This document shows, piece by piece, positions 53,027 to 61,599 of a stretch of DNA of 64,000 nucleotides. Numbering within the stretch: the first letter of the stretch is position 1; each line of letters opens with the position of its first letter. The stretch is taken from positions 18,058 to 82,057 of the forward strand of contig JBFXEX010000005.1 of NCBI GenBank assembly GCA_050179645.1, written 5' to 3'. The translations under genes and the position numbers were made by a program. Under the pieces are notes generated by a model that was not told the DNA's origin, did no database searches, and saw nothing but the letters and a program-made list of their open reading frames with translations. This DNA is from VAZQ01 sp050179645. Lineage in GTDB: Bacteria > Pseudomonadota > Alphaproteobacteria > Rhizobiales > Xanthobacteraceae.

Positions 53027-53857
53027 ATGCCGCAAGCCATTGGTTCGATCCTGCATCCGACGGATTTTTCCGATCTGAGCGGTGCCGCGCTTGCGCACGC
53101 GCTACGTGTGGCGCTCGCAGCCCGGAGCGAACTGCACCTCTTGCACATCACCGAGCGCGACAGCGGCGCTGCGCAGGCGTTTCCGCAGGTCCGGCGGCTG
53201 CTGGTGCAGTGGGGGCTTGCGGGCGCCGACGATCCGCCCTGGGTTGTGTCCGAAAAGCTTGGGCTCGTGGTCGACAGCGTCACGGTGCGCTGGCAGGACC
53301 CGGCGCAGGGCATCCTGAGCTACCTGGAGAGGAAGCCGTGCGACCTCGTGGTGTTCGCGACCCACGGCCGGGACGGCATCGAACGCTGGCTGCGAGGTTC
53401 GGTGTCCGAGGTGGTGCTCCGTCAGCTGGCGATCCCGGCGTTGTTCATGACGCAGGGCGCGCGCGGCTTCGTCAGCCAGATCAATGGCGACATTCAGCTT
53501 CGGCGTGTGCTGATCCCGGTCGACTTCTCGCCGGCGCCGCGCGACGCCGTGGAGGTGGTGCAGAATTTCGTCGATCTGGTCGGCCGTGACGGCGCTGCGC
53601 TGCATCTGATCCACGTCGGGCAAACCATTCCGCCGCTGCCGGCCGAATTGTCCCAAGGCACGCCCTTGCCGCCGGTCATTCTGCGATCGGGCAATGTGGT
53701 GGAAGCGATCGTCAACGCCGCCATCGAATTCGACATCGATCTCATCGGGATGCCGACCGCGGGTCATCATGGCGTGCTCGATGCCCTGCGTGGCAGCACC
53801 ACCGAGCGGGTGATCCGCAATGCGCCGTGCCCGGTGCTGGCCGTGCCGGTGATCTAG
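53027..53857 (+). CDS. Tandem universal stress protein (two UspA domains)
   Basis: 276 residues: first UspA domain SILHPTDFSDLSGAALAHAL ... LVVFATHGRDGIERWLRGSVSEVVLRQLAIPAL, second RVLIPVDFSPAPRDAVEVVQNF ... IGMPTAGHHGVLDALRGSTTERVIRNAPCPVLAVPV. Domain 1 has the G-x2-G-x9-S/T-like ATP-binding run (RGSVSEVV); domain 2 similar (RGSTTERV). ATG 53027 chosen; 52961 possible. Stress role by family; partner unknown. Confidence 0.88.
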   Translation: MPQAIGSILHPTDFSDLSGAALAHALRVALAARSELHLLHITERDSGAAQAFPQVRRLLVQWGLAGADDPPWVVSEKLGLVVDSVTVRWQDPAQGILSYLERKPCDLVVFATHGRDGIERWLRGSVSEVVLRQLAIPALFMTQGARGFVSQINGDIQLRRVLIPVDFSPAPRDAVEVVQNFVDLVGRDGAALHLIHVGQTIPPLPAELSQGTPLPPVILRSGNVVEAIVNAAIEFDIDLIGMPTAGHHGVLDALRGSTTERVIRNAPCPVLAVPVI

Positions 53858-53889
53858 GGCCTATCCCGTCGAGTTGATACGGACTCTAA

Positions 53890-53979
53890 CTCCGTTCGTT
53901 CTCGCGGGAAGCGGGAACCCAGGGGCAAGGCACTCAACAGTATGGTTCTGGGTCCCCGCTTTCGCGGGGACGAACGGAG
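53890..53979. repeat. Composite REP-like element, copy 1
   Basis: Two hairpins facing each other: CTCCGTTCGTTCTCGCG...GCGGGAACCCAG (53890-53922) and CTGGGTCCCCGC-ttt-CGCGGGGACGAACGGAG (53948-53979), joined by a 25-base spacer; outer CTCCGTTCG and CGAACGGAG also pair. Located between convergent usp and psd. Confidence 0.75.
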
Positions 53980-54010
53980 AGAGTTTCGCTTCCGCGAAAC
54001 GAAACCTGCC

Positions 54011-54877
54011 TTAGCGCTGACGGGGGATACGCATCAGCGGCTGACCCATGCGGATAGTCACGCCTTCCCGCACCTGATCGCACAAGGTGAATTCGCCCGG
54101 CGCAAACAGCACGATGGTCGAGCCGTGCTGAAACCAGCCGATCTCCTCGCCCTTCCGGAATGTCGCATCGCACGCCACGTCGCCGGGGCCGTCCCGCAGC
54201 AGCGTGTCGAGAAAGTGCAGCCGGATGCTCGCGACCAGTACGGCGGCGACCGGCACCAGCGTGACGAGCTGGCCGGTGGCGTTGAGCCGTGTCCGCAATA
54301 CGGCGCGCTCGTTCCTGCAGAACAGCTTCTCGATGCGCTTGAGCGTGATCGGATTGACGTTCCAGGTGTCGCCCGAGATGTAGGTCACCTGCTCGACCCG
54401 GCAGGCGTGCGGCGCATGGAAGCGGTGATACATGCTCGAGGTCAGCCGCAGCGTGACGTAGCGGCCGTCGCGATGTGCATCGACAAGCGCTGGATCGGGC
54501 AGCAGGTCCGCGAGCGAATACGGCATGCCCTTGATCTGGAACAGATCGGTGCCGGCAATCTGGCCGCAGGCACCGACGATGGCGTCACACGGGCTGACCA
54601 GCACGGCCGGATCGGCATCGACGGGCCGCGCCCCGTCCTTGAGTTCACGGACGAAGCAGTCGTGCATGCTCTTGAACTCGGTCTTCTTGGCCTCGCCGAG
54701 GTCGAGGTCGGAGAACACTCGCCAGATGCCGATCGACGCATCCCGCACCAGGGGCTGCTCGATCTGGCTGAACCAGCCCATGAACCGGGTCAGCATCCGC
54801 CGCGGAATGCGGTTGGTCAGAAGGAAGTTGATGTCCTCCTGCTGCAGGATTCTGAGGAGTTGGGAGTGGATCGTCAT
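54011..54877 (-). CDS. psd: Phosphatidylserine decarboxylase
   Basis: Pyruvoyl enzyme forming phosphatidylethanolamine from phosphatidylserine; inner membrane. 288 residues: PSD motif HRFHAPHACRVEQVTYISGD and the self-cleavage motif HGSTIVLF (Gly-Ser cleavage gives the pyruvoyl Ser; the usual first Leu is His here). ATG 54877 (MTIHSQLLRILQQ) is the likely start. No pssA gene is adjacent. pmtA, which methylates the product, lies about 3 kb away. Confidence 0.92.
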   Translation of the reverse strand: MTIHSQLLRILQQEDINFLLTNRIPRRMLTRFMGWFSQIEQPLVRDASIGIWRVFSDLDLGEAKKTEFKSMHDCFVRELKDGARPVDADPAVLVSPCDAIVGACGQIAGTDLFQIKGMPYSLADLLPDPALVDAHRDGRYVTLRLTSSMYHRFHAPHACRVEQVTYISGDTWNVNPITLKRIEKLFCRNERAVLRTRLNATGQLVTLVPVAAVLVASIRLHFLDTLLRDGPGDVACDATFRKGEEIGWFQHGSTIVLFAPGEFTLCDQVREGVTIRMGQPLMRIPRQR

Positions 54878-54914
54878 GTAGCCGTAAAATCCCCGGGCTA
54901 GGTTTTGCGAATCA

Positions 54915-56603
54915 ATGGAACTAGGCCCCGCCACCCTTGCGCTCTATGCGGCCGGCGCCACCGCGCTGGCCGCTTCGTTCGTCAAGCTCAAGACGCGACT
55001 GCAACTGTCGCGCGCCAAACATCCGTCGCTGACCGGACATTCGCGGATGGCGCGGCGGATCGCTGCGCTGATCCCGTCCTATTCCTACGACGAGGACCGG
55101 TTCTTCAGCTGCGACGATCCCCCGGACGAGATCGCCGGCCGCCGGCGCGACGGCTTCATGCGGCTGGCCGAGCTTTACCGGGAACGGTTCGCCGAGACCG
55201 CCAAGGTGACAGCCGAGGCCGCCGACGACATCTCGGACCTGCAGTTCACCGGCGCCTACCGCGTGCCGTTTCAATTCAGCGGTTTCGTCCGTGAGCACCT
55301 CAAGAGCGGTTCGTTCGTCCAGTCGTCGTCCGGCGTCATGCTGACCGATCTCGATGGCAACCGCTTCTACGACCTGACCGGATCGTATGGCGTCAATGTC
55401 TTCGGTTACGATTTCTACAAGGGCTGCCTGGAGCGCGGCCAGGATCTGGTCGGCGAGCTCGGGCCGGTGCTCGGCAGCTATCATCCGGTGATGGCGCAGA
55501 ACGCCGCGCGGCTGACAAGAATTTCCGGTCTCGACGAAGTGTCGTTCCACATGTCGGGCACCGAAGCGGTGATGCAGGCGGTGCGGCTTGCGCGCTATCA
55601 CACCCGCCGGACCCACGTGGTCTGTTTCTGCGGGGCCTATCACGGCTGGTGGGGTGACGTGCAGCCCGGCATCGGCAACCCGGTGCGGGCGCACGAGACC
55701 TACACGCTGAAGGATATGTCGGAGGATGCGCTGCAGGTTCTGCGCACCCGCCGCGACATCGCCTGCGTGCTGGTCAATCCGCTGCAGGCGCTGCATCCCA
55801 ACGCCGGCGCGCCGGCCGACTCGTCGCTGGTCGACAGTTCGCGCCGCGCACGCTTCGACAAAGCGGCTTACACCGAGTGGCTCAAGCGATTGCGCGCGGT
55901 CTGCACCGAGCGCGGCATCGTACTGATCTTCGACGAGGTGTTCGTCGGCTTCCGGCTCGCGCTCGGCGGCGCGCAGGAATATTTCGGCGTCCAGGCCGAC
56001 ATGGTCACCTACGGCAAGACGCTCGGCGGAGGGCTGCCGATCGGCGTGGTGTGCGGGCGCCGGCACCTGATGAAGCGTTTCCGCGACGACCGTCCTGCCG
56101 ACATCTGCTTCGCGCGCGGCACCTTCAACTCGCACCCCTACGTCATGGCGGCGATGCAGGAGTTCCTGCGCCACCTCGACCAGGACAGTGTGCGGGAGCT
56201 CTATCGCGGGCTCGACGAGGTCTGGAACCGACGCGCCGGGCAGCTCAACCGGCGGCTCCTGGAGAATGGCCTGCCGGTCGAGGTCGCGAACCTGTCGTCG
56301 ATCTGGACGGTCTGCTACACGCAGCCGTCGCGCTACAATTGGATGCTGCAATATTATCTGCGGGCCGAGGGCCTGGCGCTGAGCTGGATCGGCACCGGCC
56401 GCCTGATCTTCAGCCTGAATTACACCGAGGCCGACTTCGAGGCCGTCGCGGCCCGCTTCGTACGGGCCGCCAAGGCGATGCAACGCGACGGCTGGTGGTG
56501 GGCGGACGCCGAAACGACCAACACGTCGATCAAGCGGCGCATTCTGAAAGAGATCGTTGCTCACCGCTTTGGGTCCGGTCGCGGCGCCGGGACGCAGTCC
56601 TGA
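54915..56603 (+). CDS. Membrane-anchored class III aminotransferase
   Basis: 562 residues. An N-terminal hydrophobic segment (LALYAAGATALAASFVKL) and a basic linker precede a class III PLP aminotransferase/GSA-aminomutase-like domain from about residue 110: HMSGTEAVMQAVRLAR, GAYHGWWGDVQPG, IFDEVFVGFR and PLP lysine in TYGKTLGGGLPIGVVCG. The membrane anchor is unusual for this family and suggests a lipid or membrane substrate. Divergent from psd by 37 bp and flanked by phospholipid genes. Substrate unknown. Confidence 0.85.
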   Translation: MELGPATLALYAAGATALAASFVKLKTRLQLSRAKHPSLTGHSRMARRIAALIPSYSYDEDRFFSCDDPPDEIAGRRRDGFMRLAELYRERFAETAKVTAEAADDISDLQFTGAYRVPFQFSGFVREHLKSGSFVQSSSGVMLTDLDGNRFYDLTGSYGVNVFGYDFYKGCLERGQDLVGELGPVLGSYHPVMAQNAARLTRISGLDEVSFHMSGTEAVMQAVRLARYHTRRTHVVCFCGAYHGWWGDVQPGIGNPVRAHETYTLKDMSEDALQVLRTRRDIACVLVNPLQALHPNAGAPADSSLVDSSRRARFDKAAYTEWLKRLRAVCTERGIVLIFDEVFVGFRLALGGAQEYFGVQADMVTYGKTLGGGLPIGVVCGRRHLMKRFRDDRPADICFARGTFNSHPYVMAAMQEFLRHLDQDSVRELYRGLDEVWNRRAGQLNRRLLENGLPVEVANLSSIWTVCYTQPSRYNWMLQYYLRAEGLALSWIGTGRLIFSLNYTEADFEAVAARFVRAAKAMQRDGWWWADAETTNTSIKRRILKEIVAHRFGSGRGAGTQS

Positions 56604-56615
56604 AACTGCGTCCCG
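56588..56615. terminator. Perfect hairpin spanning the aminotransferase stop codon
   Basis: 11-bp stem CGGGACGCAGT / ACTGCGTCCCG with a 6-base loop that contains the TGA stop (56601-56603); followed by TCAAAATT. Between convergent genes, so it can work in both directions. Confidence 0.6.
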
Positions 56616-56628
56616 TCAAAATTCAAGA

Positions 56629-57255
56629 TCAGGAATAGCTCCCCGACGGCGCATCCGGCTCTTCTTCCGGCGCCTCGAACCACTCGCCGCGCAAGAGCTG
56701 GAGTGGCGCCTTGTGGTAGAGCTTGATGTCGTGGAACGGGTCGGTGAGGATCTTCGTCGCCCAGACCAGCCCGGTCTGTACGTCCTGCAGGAAGAACAAC
56801 TGCACGGTGCGGAACAAGAGGCCGCCGAGGCCGACCACGAGCCAGATCTCCGCCACGTGCCGGATATATTCGCCGGCACTGGCATGCGGCTCGAAGATGC
56901 CGAACAGCGTCGGATCGAAATACAAGGGCAGCGGCGACAGCGCCCAGATCGTCAGCAGCACGACCTTGCGCTTGAGGTTGTAGCCGACCTTGATCTCCTC
57001 TTTGTACTCGTGGCTGGCGTCATTCACCACGTCGTAGTCCCTGGGCTCGAAGAAGAAGTGGCCGATCTGGCGCGAGGTCATCGCCACCAGCCAGCCGATC
57101 AGCGCCGCCGCCACCGGGTCCCAGAACATCAATACGTAGGCGGTGAGGAAGCTCACGGCACTGACCAGGTGCAGCGCCTGATTGACGCGGCTGTGGTGAT
57201 AATAGCGATGGTCGTCCCATCGCTGGACTCGCAGTGCCTCCAGAAATCCAGCCAT
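56629..57255 (-). CDS. Mpo1/DUF962-like membrane protein
   Basis: 208 residues with four predicted membrane segments (about 25-45, 47-62, 98-115, 137-160). The pattern H-x-YYHHSRVNQALHL and then RQIGHFFFEPRDY resembles the His-rich motif of Mpo1-like proteins (yeast Mpo1 is an Fe(II) dioxygenase of 2-hydroxy fatty acids). The Asp-rich C-terminus ends EEEPDAPSGSYS. The assignment rests on these motifs only; it lies among lipid genes. Confidence 0.62.
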   Translation of the reverse strand: MAGFLEALRVQRWDDHRYYHHSRVNQALHLVSAVSFLTAYVLMFWDPVAAALIGWLVAMTSRQIGHFFFEPRDYDVVNDASHEYKEEIKVGYNLKRKVVLLTIWALSPLPLYFDPTLFGIFEPHASAGEYIRHVAEIWLVVGLGGLLFRTVQLFFLQDVQTGLVWATKILTDPFHDIKLYHKAPLQLLRGEWFEAPEEEPDAPSGSYS

Positions 57256-57320
57256 CGATGTGGTCCTTGTCCGTTAGTGTTGAAACGCGCGAACTCGACT
57301 GAGAGACACGCAGATTCCAG

Positions 57321-57348
57321 CAGCGGGTGCGGCGCTACGCACCCGCTG
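57321..57348 (-). terminator. Hairpin downstream of pmtA
   Basis: Perfect 11-bp stem CAGCGGGTGCG / CGCACCCGCTG with 6-base loop, 14 bases past the pmtA stop on the minus strand. No U-tract follows, so termination may be Rho-assisted. Confidence 0.5.
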
Positions 57349-57362
57349 ATACCTGTCGAGCG

Positions 57363-58085
57363 TCAGCCGTGGGCGTGCGCCTCGAGCCGTTGCTCGCGTG
57401 CGGCGTCGTCAGTGACCTTGCCGAAGCGGATCAGCGAGAAATGGCCGAGCGGCGGCATCGGGCGGCGTTCGATCAGGCGCATGTTGACCTGCCCGGCGAC
57501 CCAGCGCGTGTAACGGTCCCAGGGAAATTCCGTGCGCCAGCCGAGCCGCGACGCGGTCGGCGCGAACCATTGTTCGAGCGTCCGCCGCAACCCCGCCTCG
57601 GCGCCGACGCGGCTCACCAGCACGATCTCGCCGCCGGGCTTGAGCACGCGGGCGAACTCGTCGAGCGTCGCTTCCGGATTGGGCACCGTGGTGACGACAT
57701 ATTGCGCCACCACCACGTCGAACGATTCGTCCGGGAAGGACAACCGCTCGGCGTCCATCACCGACAGGCCCTCGACGTTGTGCAGTCCGAGCGTGGCGAC
57801 GCGCTCCTCGGCCTTGCGCAGCATCGGCTCCGAGATGTCGACGCCGAACAGGCGGTTGCGGCTGTTGTAGTCGGGCAGCGAGATGCCGGTGCCGACGCCG
57901 ACCTCGAGGATGCGGCCGCCGATGCGCTCGGCGGCGTCGATCGCAGCGCGCCGGCCGTGCTCGAATACCGCGCCGAACACCAGGTCGTAGACCGGGGCCC
58001 AGCGTGCATAGGCGCGCACGATGGTGTCCTTGTCGAGTTCCGGGCCGACGACTTTTGTCTGCCCATTCAGGCCGGAGGCCAACAT
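57363..58085 (-). CDS. pmtA: Phosphatidylethanolamine N-methyltransferase (PmtA)
   Basis: 240-residue soluble SAM methyltransferase that makes phosphatidylcholine from PE. Motif I RILEVGVGTGISLPDY, post-motif GVDISEPMLRKAEERV, LSFPDESFDVVVAQYVVTTVPNPEATLDEFARVLKPGG. ATG 58085 (MLASGLNGQTKVVGPELD) follows GGAGAACAAGGCA; frame beyond 58085 lacks family similarity. The last gene of a GT4-pmtA pair (14 bp apart). Confidence 0.9.
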   Translation of the reverse strand: MLASGLNGQTKVVGPELDKDTIVRAYARWAPVYDLVFGAVFEHGRRAAIDAAERIGGRILEVGVGTGISLPDYNSRNRLFGVDISEPMLRKAEERVATLGLHNVEGLSVMDAERLSFPDESFDVVVAQYVVTTVPNPEATLDEFARVLKPGGEIVLVSRVGAEAGLRRTLEQWFAPTASRLGWRTEFPWDRYTRWVAGQVNMRLIERRPMPPLGHFSLIRFGKVTDDAAREQRLEAHAHG

Positions 58086-58099
58086 TGCCTTGTTCTCCT

Positions 58100-59155
58100 T
58101 CAGATGAACGACCCGCGCGCGGGTGCTTCGACGGTTAGTGCGGTGCGCGGTTTGCCGATGGCAACTTGCTTGAGATGCCCGATGAACTGCCGGGCGCTGT
58201 TTTCCCACGAACGAGTCAGAGCGAAGGAGCGACAGGCGTCCTTGGAAATCTTCAGCGCGCCGAGGCAGGCTTCGCGCAGGTCTTCATGCAGGACGCCGAC
58301 CGGATGGTCGCCGACCACGTCCTTCGGACCGGTGACCGGATAGGCCGCGATCGGCACGCCGCACGCCAGCGCCTCGAGCTGCACGACGCCGAAGGTGTCG
58401 GTCAGGCTGGGGAATGCGAACACGTCGGCGGCCGCGACATGCGCGGCGAGATTACGGTCTTCCAGCAAGCCGAGGAACTTGGCCTCCGGGAAGCGCCGGC
58501 GCAGATCGGCTTCCTGCGGCCCATGTCCGATCACCACCTTGGTGCCGGGCAGGTCGAGCGACAGGAAGGCATCGAGGTTCTTCTCGATGGCGACACGTCC
58601 GACGCTGACAAAGATCGGCCGCGGGAAGCCAAGATCGATGGCGTGCGCCGGATTGAACAGGTCGGTGTCGACGCCGCGCGTCCACATGCCGAGATTGGTG
58701 AAGCCGCGGCCCGCCAATTCCTTCATCAGCGACGGCGTCGAGATCATGGTGACGGCTGCGGCGGCGTGAAAGCGGCGCAGCGCGGCGTAGCTCCACGACT
58801 CCGGCAGCGGAAAGCGCGCCGCGATGTATTCGGGAAACCGCGTGGTGTAGCTGGTGGTGAAGGCATGGCCGTGCTTGAGGCAATAGGCGCGCACCCGGTA
58901 GCCGATCGGCCCCTCGGTCGCGATGTGGATGGCGTCGGGATCGAACCGCTCGATGCGGCGCGCGATCTCGCGGCGTCCGGGCAGCGCAAGCCGCAGCCCC
59001 GGATAGGTCGGTACCGGCACGGTGGTGAAGCCTTCGGGCGAGAGAAACTCGACCGTCACGCCGAGTTTGGCAGCGGCTTTGGCGAGCGATGTGAGGGTGC
59101 GGACGACACCGTTGACTTGCGGGTGCCAAGCATCGGTTGCGATGAGTACGCGCAT
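58100..59155 (-). CDS. GT4-family glycosyltransferase
   Basis: 351 residues, GT-B fold: MRVLIATDAWHPQVNGVVRTL, HIATEGPIGYRVRAYC, TRGVDTDLFNP, FVSVGRVAIEKNLDAFL, and the donor motif SLTDTFGVVQLEALACGVPIA. Resembles GDP-mannose/UDP-sugar lipid glycosyltransferases of the PimB/MgtA type. Situated directly upstream of pmtA and near an LpxH-like phosphatase, suggesting glycolipid synthesis. Donor and acceptor are not determinable. Confidence 0.88.
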   Translation of the reverse strand: MRVLIATDAWHPQVNGVVRTLTSLAKAAAKLGVTVEFLSPEGFTTVPVPTYPGLRLALPGRREIARRIERFDPDAIHIATEGPIGYRVRAYCLKHGHAFTTSYTTRFPEYIAARFPLPESWSYAALRRFHAAAAVTMISTPSLMKELAGRGFTNLGMWTRGVDTDLFNPAHAIDLGFPRPIFVSVGRVAIEKNLDAFLSLDLPGTKVVIGHGPQEADLRRRFPEAKFLGLLEDRNLAAHVAAADVFAFPSLTDTFGVVQLEALACGVPIAAYPVTGPKDVVGDHPVGVLHEDLREACLGALKISKDACRSFALTRSWENSARQFIGHLKQVAIGKPRTALTVEAPARGSFI

Positions 59156-59450
59156 CAGACGGTCTGCGCTCCGGCGACTGGTTCAATGGCTGAGGTGGGA
59201 TCTGCGACCGGGACGCGGAGGCGGCGCTGAACGTCCTGCCCGTGACCGTAAGTCATCGCGTTGTCGATTCGCATGCGACAACAATTGCAATTCTATGTCT
59301 CATTCATGTGACGGTAAAAGTGCGAGCGACGACGCCGTCTGCGAATTCCGGCCGCGCACATCTAAAGCATTCGAATTGTAACAATGGTGTTGCAACGCTT
59401 TGGCAGATTACGCGGCGAATCGCAGTCCGCGCCCCGGTCCTTAGCCCCGA
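59156..59450. other. 295-base divergent intergenic region with AT-rich core
   Basis: Separates the GT4 gene (-) from the LPG-synthase-TM gene (+). The middle is much richer in A/T than its surroundings and contains the palindromes AATTGCAATT and GTTGCAAC, likely promoter/regulator sites. No RNA gene, hairpin terminator or conserved frame was seen. Confidence 0.5.
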
Positions 59451-60434
59451 ATGTCAAACGCGATCAGCGTCATCAAGCGGACCGTCGGGGAGAGGATCGG
59501 CTGGAACCGCATCGGCTTCGCGATCAGCGTGGTGATCCTGGCGGTCGCCTGCGCGGCGCTGTTCCGCCTGCTGCGCGACATCGACATCGACAAGGTCGTG
59601 ACCGCGCTGCACGCCACGTCGCTTGAGACCGTGCTGACGGCGGGCATCTTCGTGGTCTGCGGCTACATCACGCTGACCTTCTACGACCTGTTCTCGCTGC
59701 GCACGATCGGCTGGTACAGCGTGCCGTACCGCATCGCCGCTTTCGCGAGTTTCACCAGCTACACCATCGGGCACAATCTCGGCGCCACCGTCTTTACTGG
59801 CGGCGCGGTGCGTTTCCGCATCTACTCGGCCTGGGGCCTCGGGCTGGTCGACGTCGCCAAGATCGCGTTCGTCACCGGGCTGACGTTCTGGCTCGGCAAC
59901 GCCTTCGTGCTCGGCATCGGCATGGCGTACGCGCCGGAGGCCGCCTCTACGCTCAATCAGTTTCCGCCCTGGCTCAACCGGACGATCGCGCTGACCGGGC
60001 TCGCGGTCATCGCCGGCTATGTAATCTGGTTGCTGCCTCAGCCGCGGGTGGTCGGTCGCGACAACTGGCAGGTCACGCTGCCGAACGCTTCGCTGACACT
60101 TGTGCAGATCGGCATCGGCGTCCTCGATCTCAGCGCCGGTGCGCTTGCCATGTACACACTCCTGCCGGCTCATCCGTCGGTCGATTTCACGACGGTGTTC
60201 ATCATCTTCGTCACGGCGACGCTACTCGGCTTCCTCAGCCATACGCCGGGCAGTCTCGGCGTATTCGATGCCGCCATGCTGCTCGGATTGCCGGAATACG
60301 AGAAGGAGCAGTTGCTTGCGTCGCTGCTGATCTTTCGCGTGCTGTATTTCGTGCTACCGCTAGGGCTGGCCGTCCTGGCGCTGGGCATGCGCGAACTGTG
60401 GATTGCGCTGCGGGCGCGCGGGCGCGTGGGTTGA
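59451..60434 (+). CDS. Lysylphosphatidylglycerol synthase TM-region (UPF0104) protein
   Basis: 327 residues, eight or so membrane segments of the LPG_synthase_TM (PF03706) family: FASFTSYTIGHNLGATVFTGGAVRFRIYSAWGL, FLSHTPGSLGVFDAAML, LLIFRVLYFVLPL. It lacks the C-terminal aminoacyltransferase domain of MprF, so it is at most the flippase/membrane half. Role in lipid translocation is inferred from family and neighbours. Confidence 0.87.
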   Translation: MSNAISVIKRTVGERIGWNRIGFAISVVILAVACAALFRLLRDIDIDKVVTALHATSLETVLTAGIFVVCGYITLTFYDLFSLRTIGWYSVPYRIAAFASFTSYTIGHNLGATVFTGGAVRFRIYSAWGLGLVDVAKIAFVTGLTFWLGNAFVLGIGMAYAPEAASTLNQFPPWLNRTIALTGLAVIAGYVIWLLPQPRVVGRDNWQVTLPNASLTLVQIGIGVLDLSAGALAMYTLLPAHPSVDFTTVFIIFVTATLLGFLSHTPGSLGVFDAAMLLGLPEYEKEQLLASLLIFRVLYFVLPLGLAVLALGMRELWIALRARGRVG

Positions 60435-60485
60435 AGCTGGCCGAAGCGCTTCGCCGGCTGCTTGCTTGGCGCACGACTCTATCCG

Positions 60486-60568
60486 CGTTCGTTCCCGCGA
60501 AGGCGGGAACCCAGGGTTATACACTCGGCGCTTGCGGCTCTGGGTCCCCGCTTCCGCGGGGACGAACG
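60486..60568. repeat. Composite REP-like element, copy 2
   Basis: Same layout as copy 1: CGTTCGTTCCCGC-gaag-GCGGGAACCCAG (60486-60514) and CTGGGTCCCCGC-ttcc-GCGGGGACGAACG (60540-60568), 25-base spacer. The stop codon of the LpxH-like gene falls in the spacer, so the right half is translated as that protein's C-terminal tail. Confidence 0.75.
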
Positions 60569-61464
60569 AAGAGAGAGCTATTCCGCTGCGTCAGCCGCAG
60601 CACGGTCATTGCAGCATCGAGGTCGCGCATCTCCGGCCGCACCGGTGTCGGCAGTTTGACCGGCGGTTCAAGCGGGAGTTCCGGTTCGGCATCGCCCGTC
60701 CGGTTGGACTCCCATTTGATGATCTCGAATGCACCGTCGAAATGCTCGACCACCGCGGTGCAGCTTTCCACCCAGTCGCCGCAGTTGATGTAGGTCAAGC
60801 CGAGCTTCTCGCGCATCACCGCGTGGTGGATGTGGCCGCAGATCACGCCGTCGACGCCGCGGCGGGCGGCTTCGGAGGCGAGCGTGTTTTCGTACTCGCC
60901 GATGAAGTTGACGGCGTTCTTGACCTTCAGCTTGGCCCACTGCGACAGCGACCAGTAGGTCAGCCCGAACGCCCGGCGGATCGAATTGAAGTAGGTATTG
61001 AGCCAGATTGCGATGTCGTAGGCGTTATTGCCGAGGAGCGCGAGCCAGCGCGCGTGGCGAATCACGACGTCGAACAGGTCGCCGTGAATCACCAGATAGT
61101 TCTTGCCGTCGGCGCCGACATGGACGGCGTCCTCGATGACCTCGATGCCGCCGAAATGCGTGCCGTAGTAGTCGCGGAGGAATTCGTCGTGATTGCCCGG
61201 AATGTAGATCAGACGCGCGCCCTTGCGCGCCTGTCGCAACAATTTCTGCACGACGTCATTGTGGGCTTGCGGCCAATACCAGTTGTTGCGGAGCTGCCAT
61301 CCGTCGACGATGTCGCCAACGAGGTAGACGGTATCCGCTTCATAGTAGCGCAGGAAGTCGAGCAGCGTCTCCGCCTGGCAGCCTCTCGTCCCGAGATGGA
61401 TGTCGGACAGAAAGAGTGTTCGAACCCGCCTCGGACCATTCGTGGTGGTCCGTTCAAGCATCAC
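60517..61464 (-). CDS. LpxH-like calcineurin-type phosphoesterase
   Basis: 315 residues with metal sites SDIHLG, VGDIVDGW, PGNHDEFL, VIHGDLFD and CGHIHHAVM, typical of UDP-2,3-diacylglucosamine diphosphatase-like COG2908 enzymes. Alphaproteobacteria generally use LpxI for that step, so this enzyme may act on another lipid pyrophosphate or phosphate. The last about 17 residues (FVRPRGSGDPEPQ...) are encoded by a REP-like repeat, an acquired tail. Confidence 0.87.
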   Translation of the reverse strand: MMLERTTTNGPRRVRTLFLSDIHLGTRGCQAETLLDFLRYYEADTVYLVGDIVDGWQLRNNWYWPQAHNDVVQKLLRQARKGARLIYIPGNHDEFLRDYYGTHFGGIEVIEDAVHVGADGKNYLVIHGDLFDVVIRHARWLALLGNNAYDIAIWLNTYFNSIRRAFGLTYWSLSQWAKLKVKNAVNFIGEYENTLASEAARRGVDGVICGHIHHAVMREKLGLTYINCGDWVESCTAVVEHFDGAFEIIKWESNRTGDAEPELPLEPPVKLPTPVRPEMRDLDAAMTVLRLTQRNSSLFVRPRGSGDPEPQAPSV

Positions 61465-61599
61465 CGCCCCTGTGGATAACCTGTGGGAAGGTTTCGCTGA
61501 TTTCTGTTGCAGCCAAATGACGGGCGACGATGCGGGAGCCGAACTTCACGTGCTTTCGCCGAGGTGTTGCTGCGAAAGGTGGGGGTTATCCACCACGCG

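Noticed and set aside
54921..56564. 547-codon open frame antisense to the aminotransferase
   Set aside because: No recognisable motif, no ribosome site, and the sense frame has full PLP-enzyme motifs.
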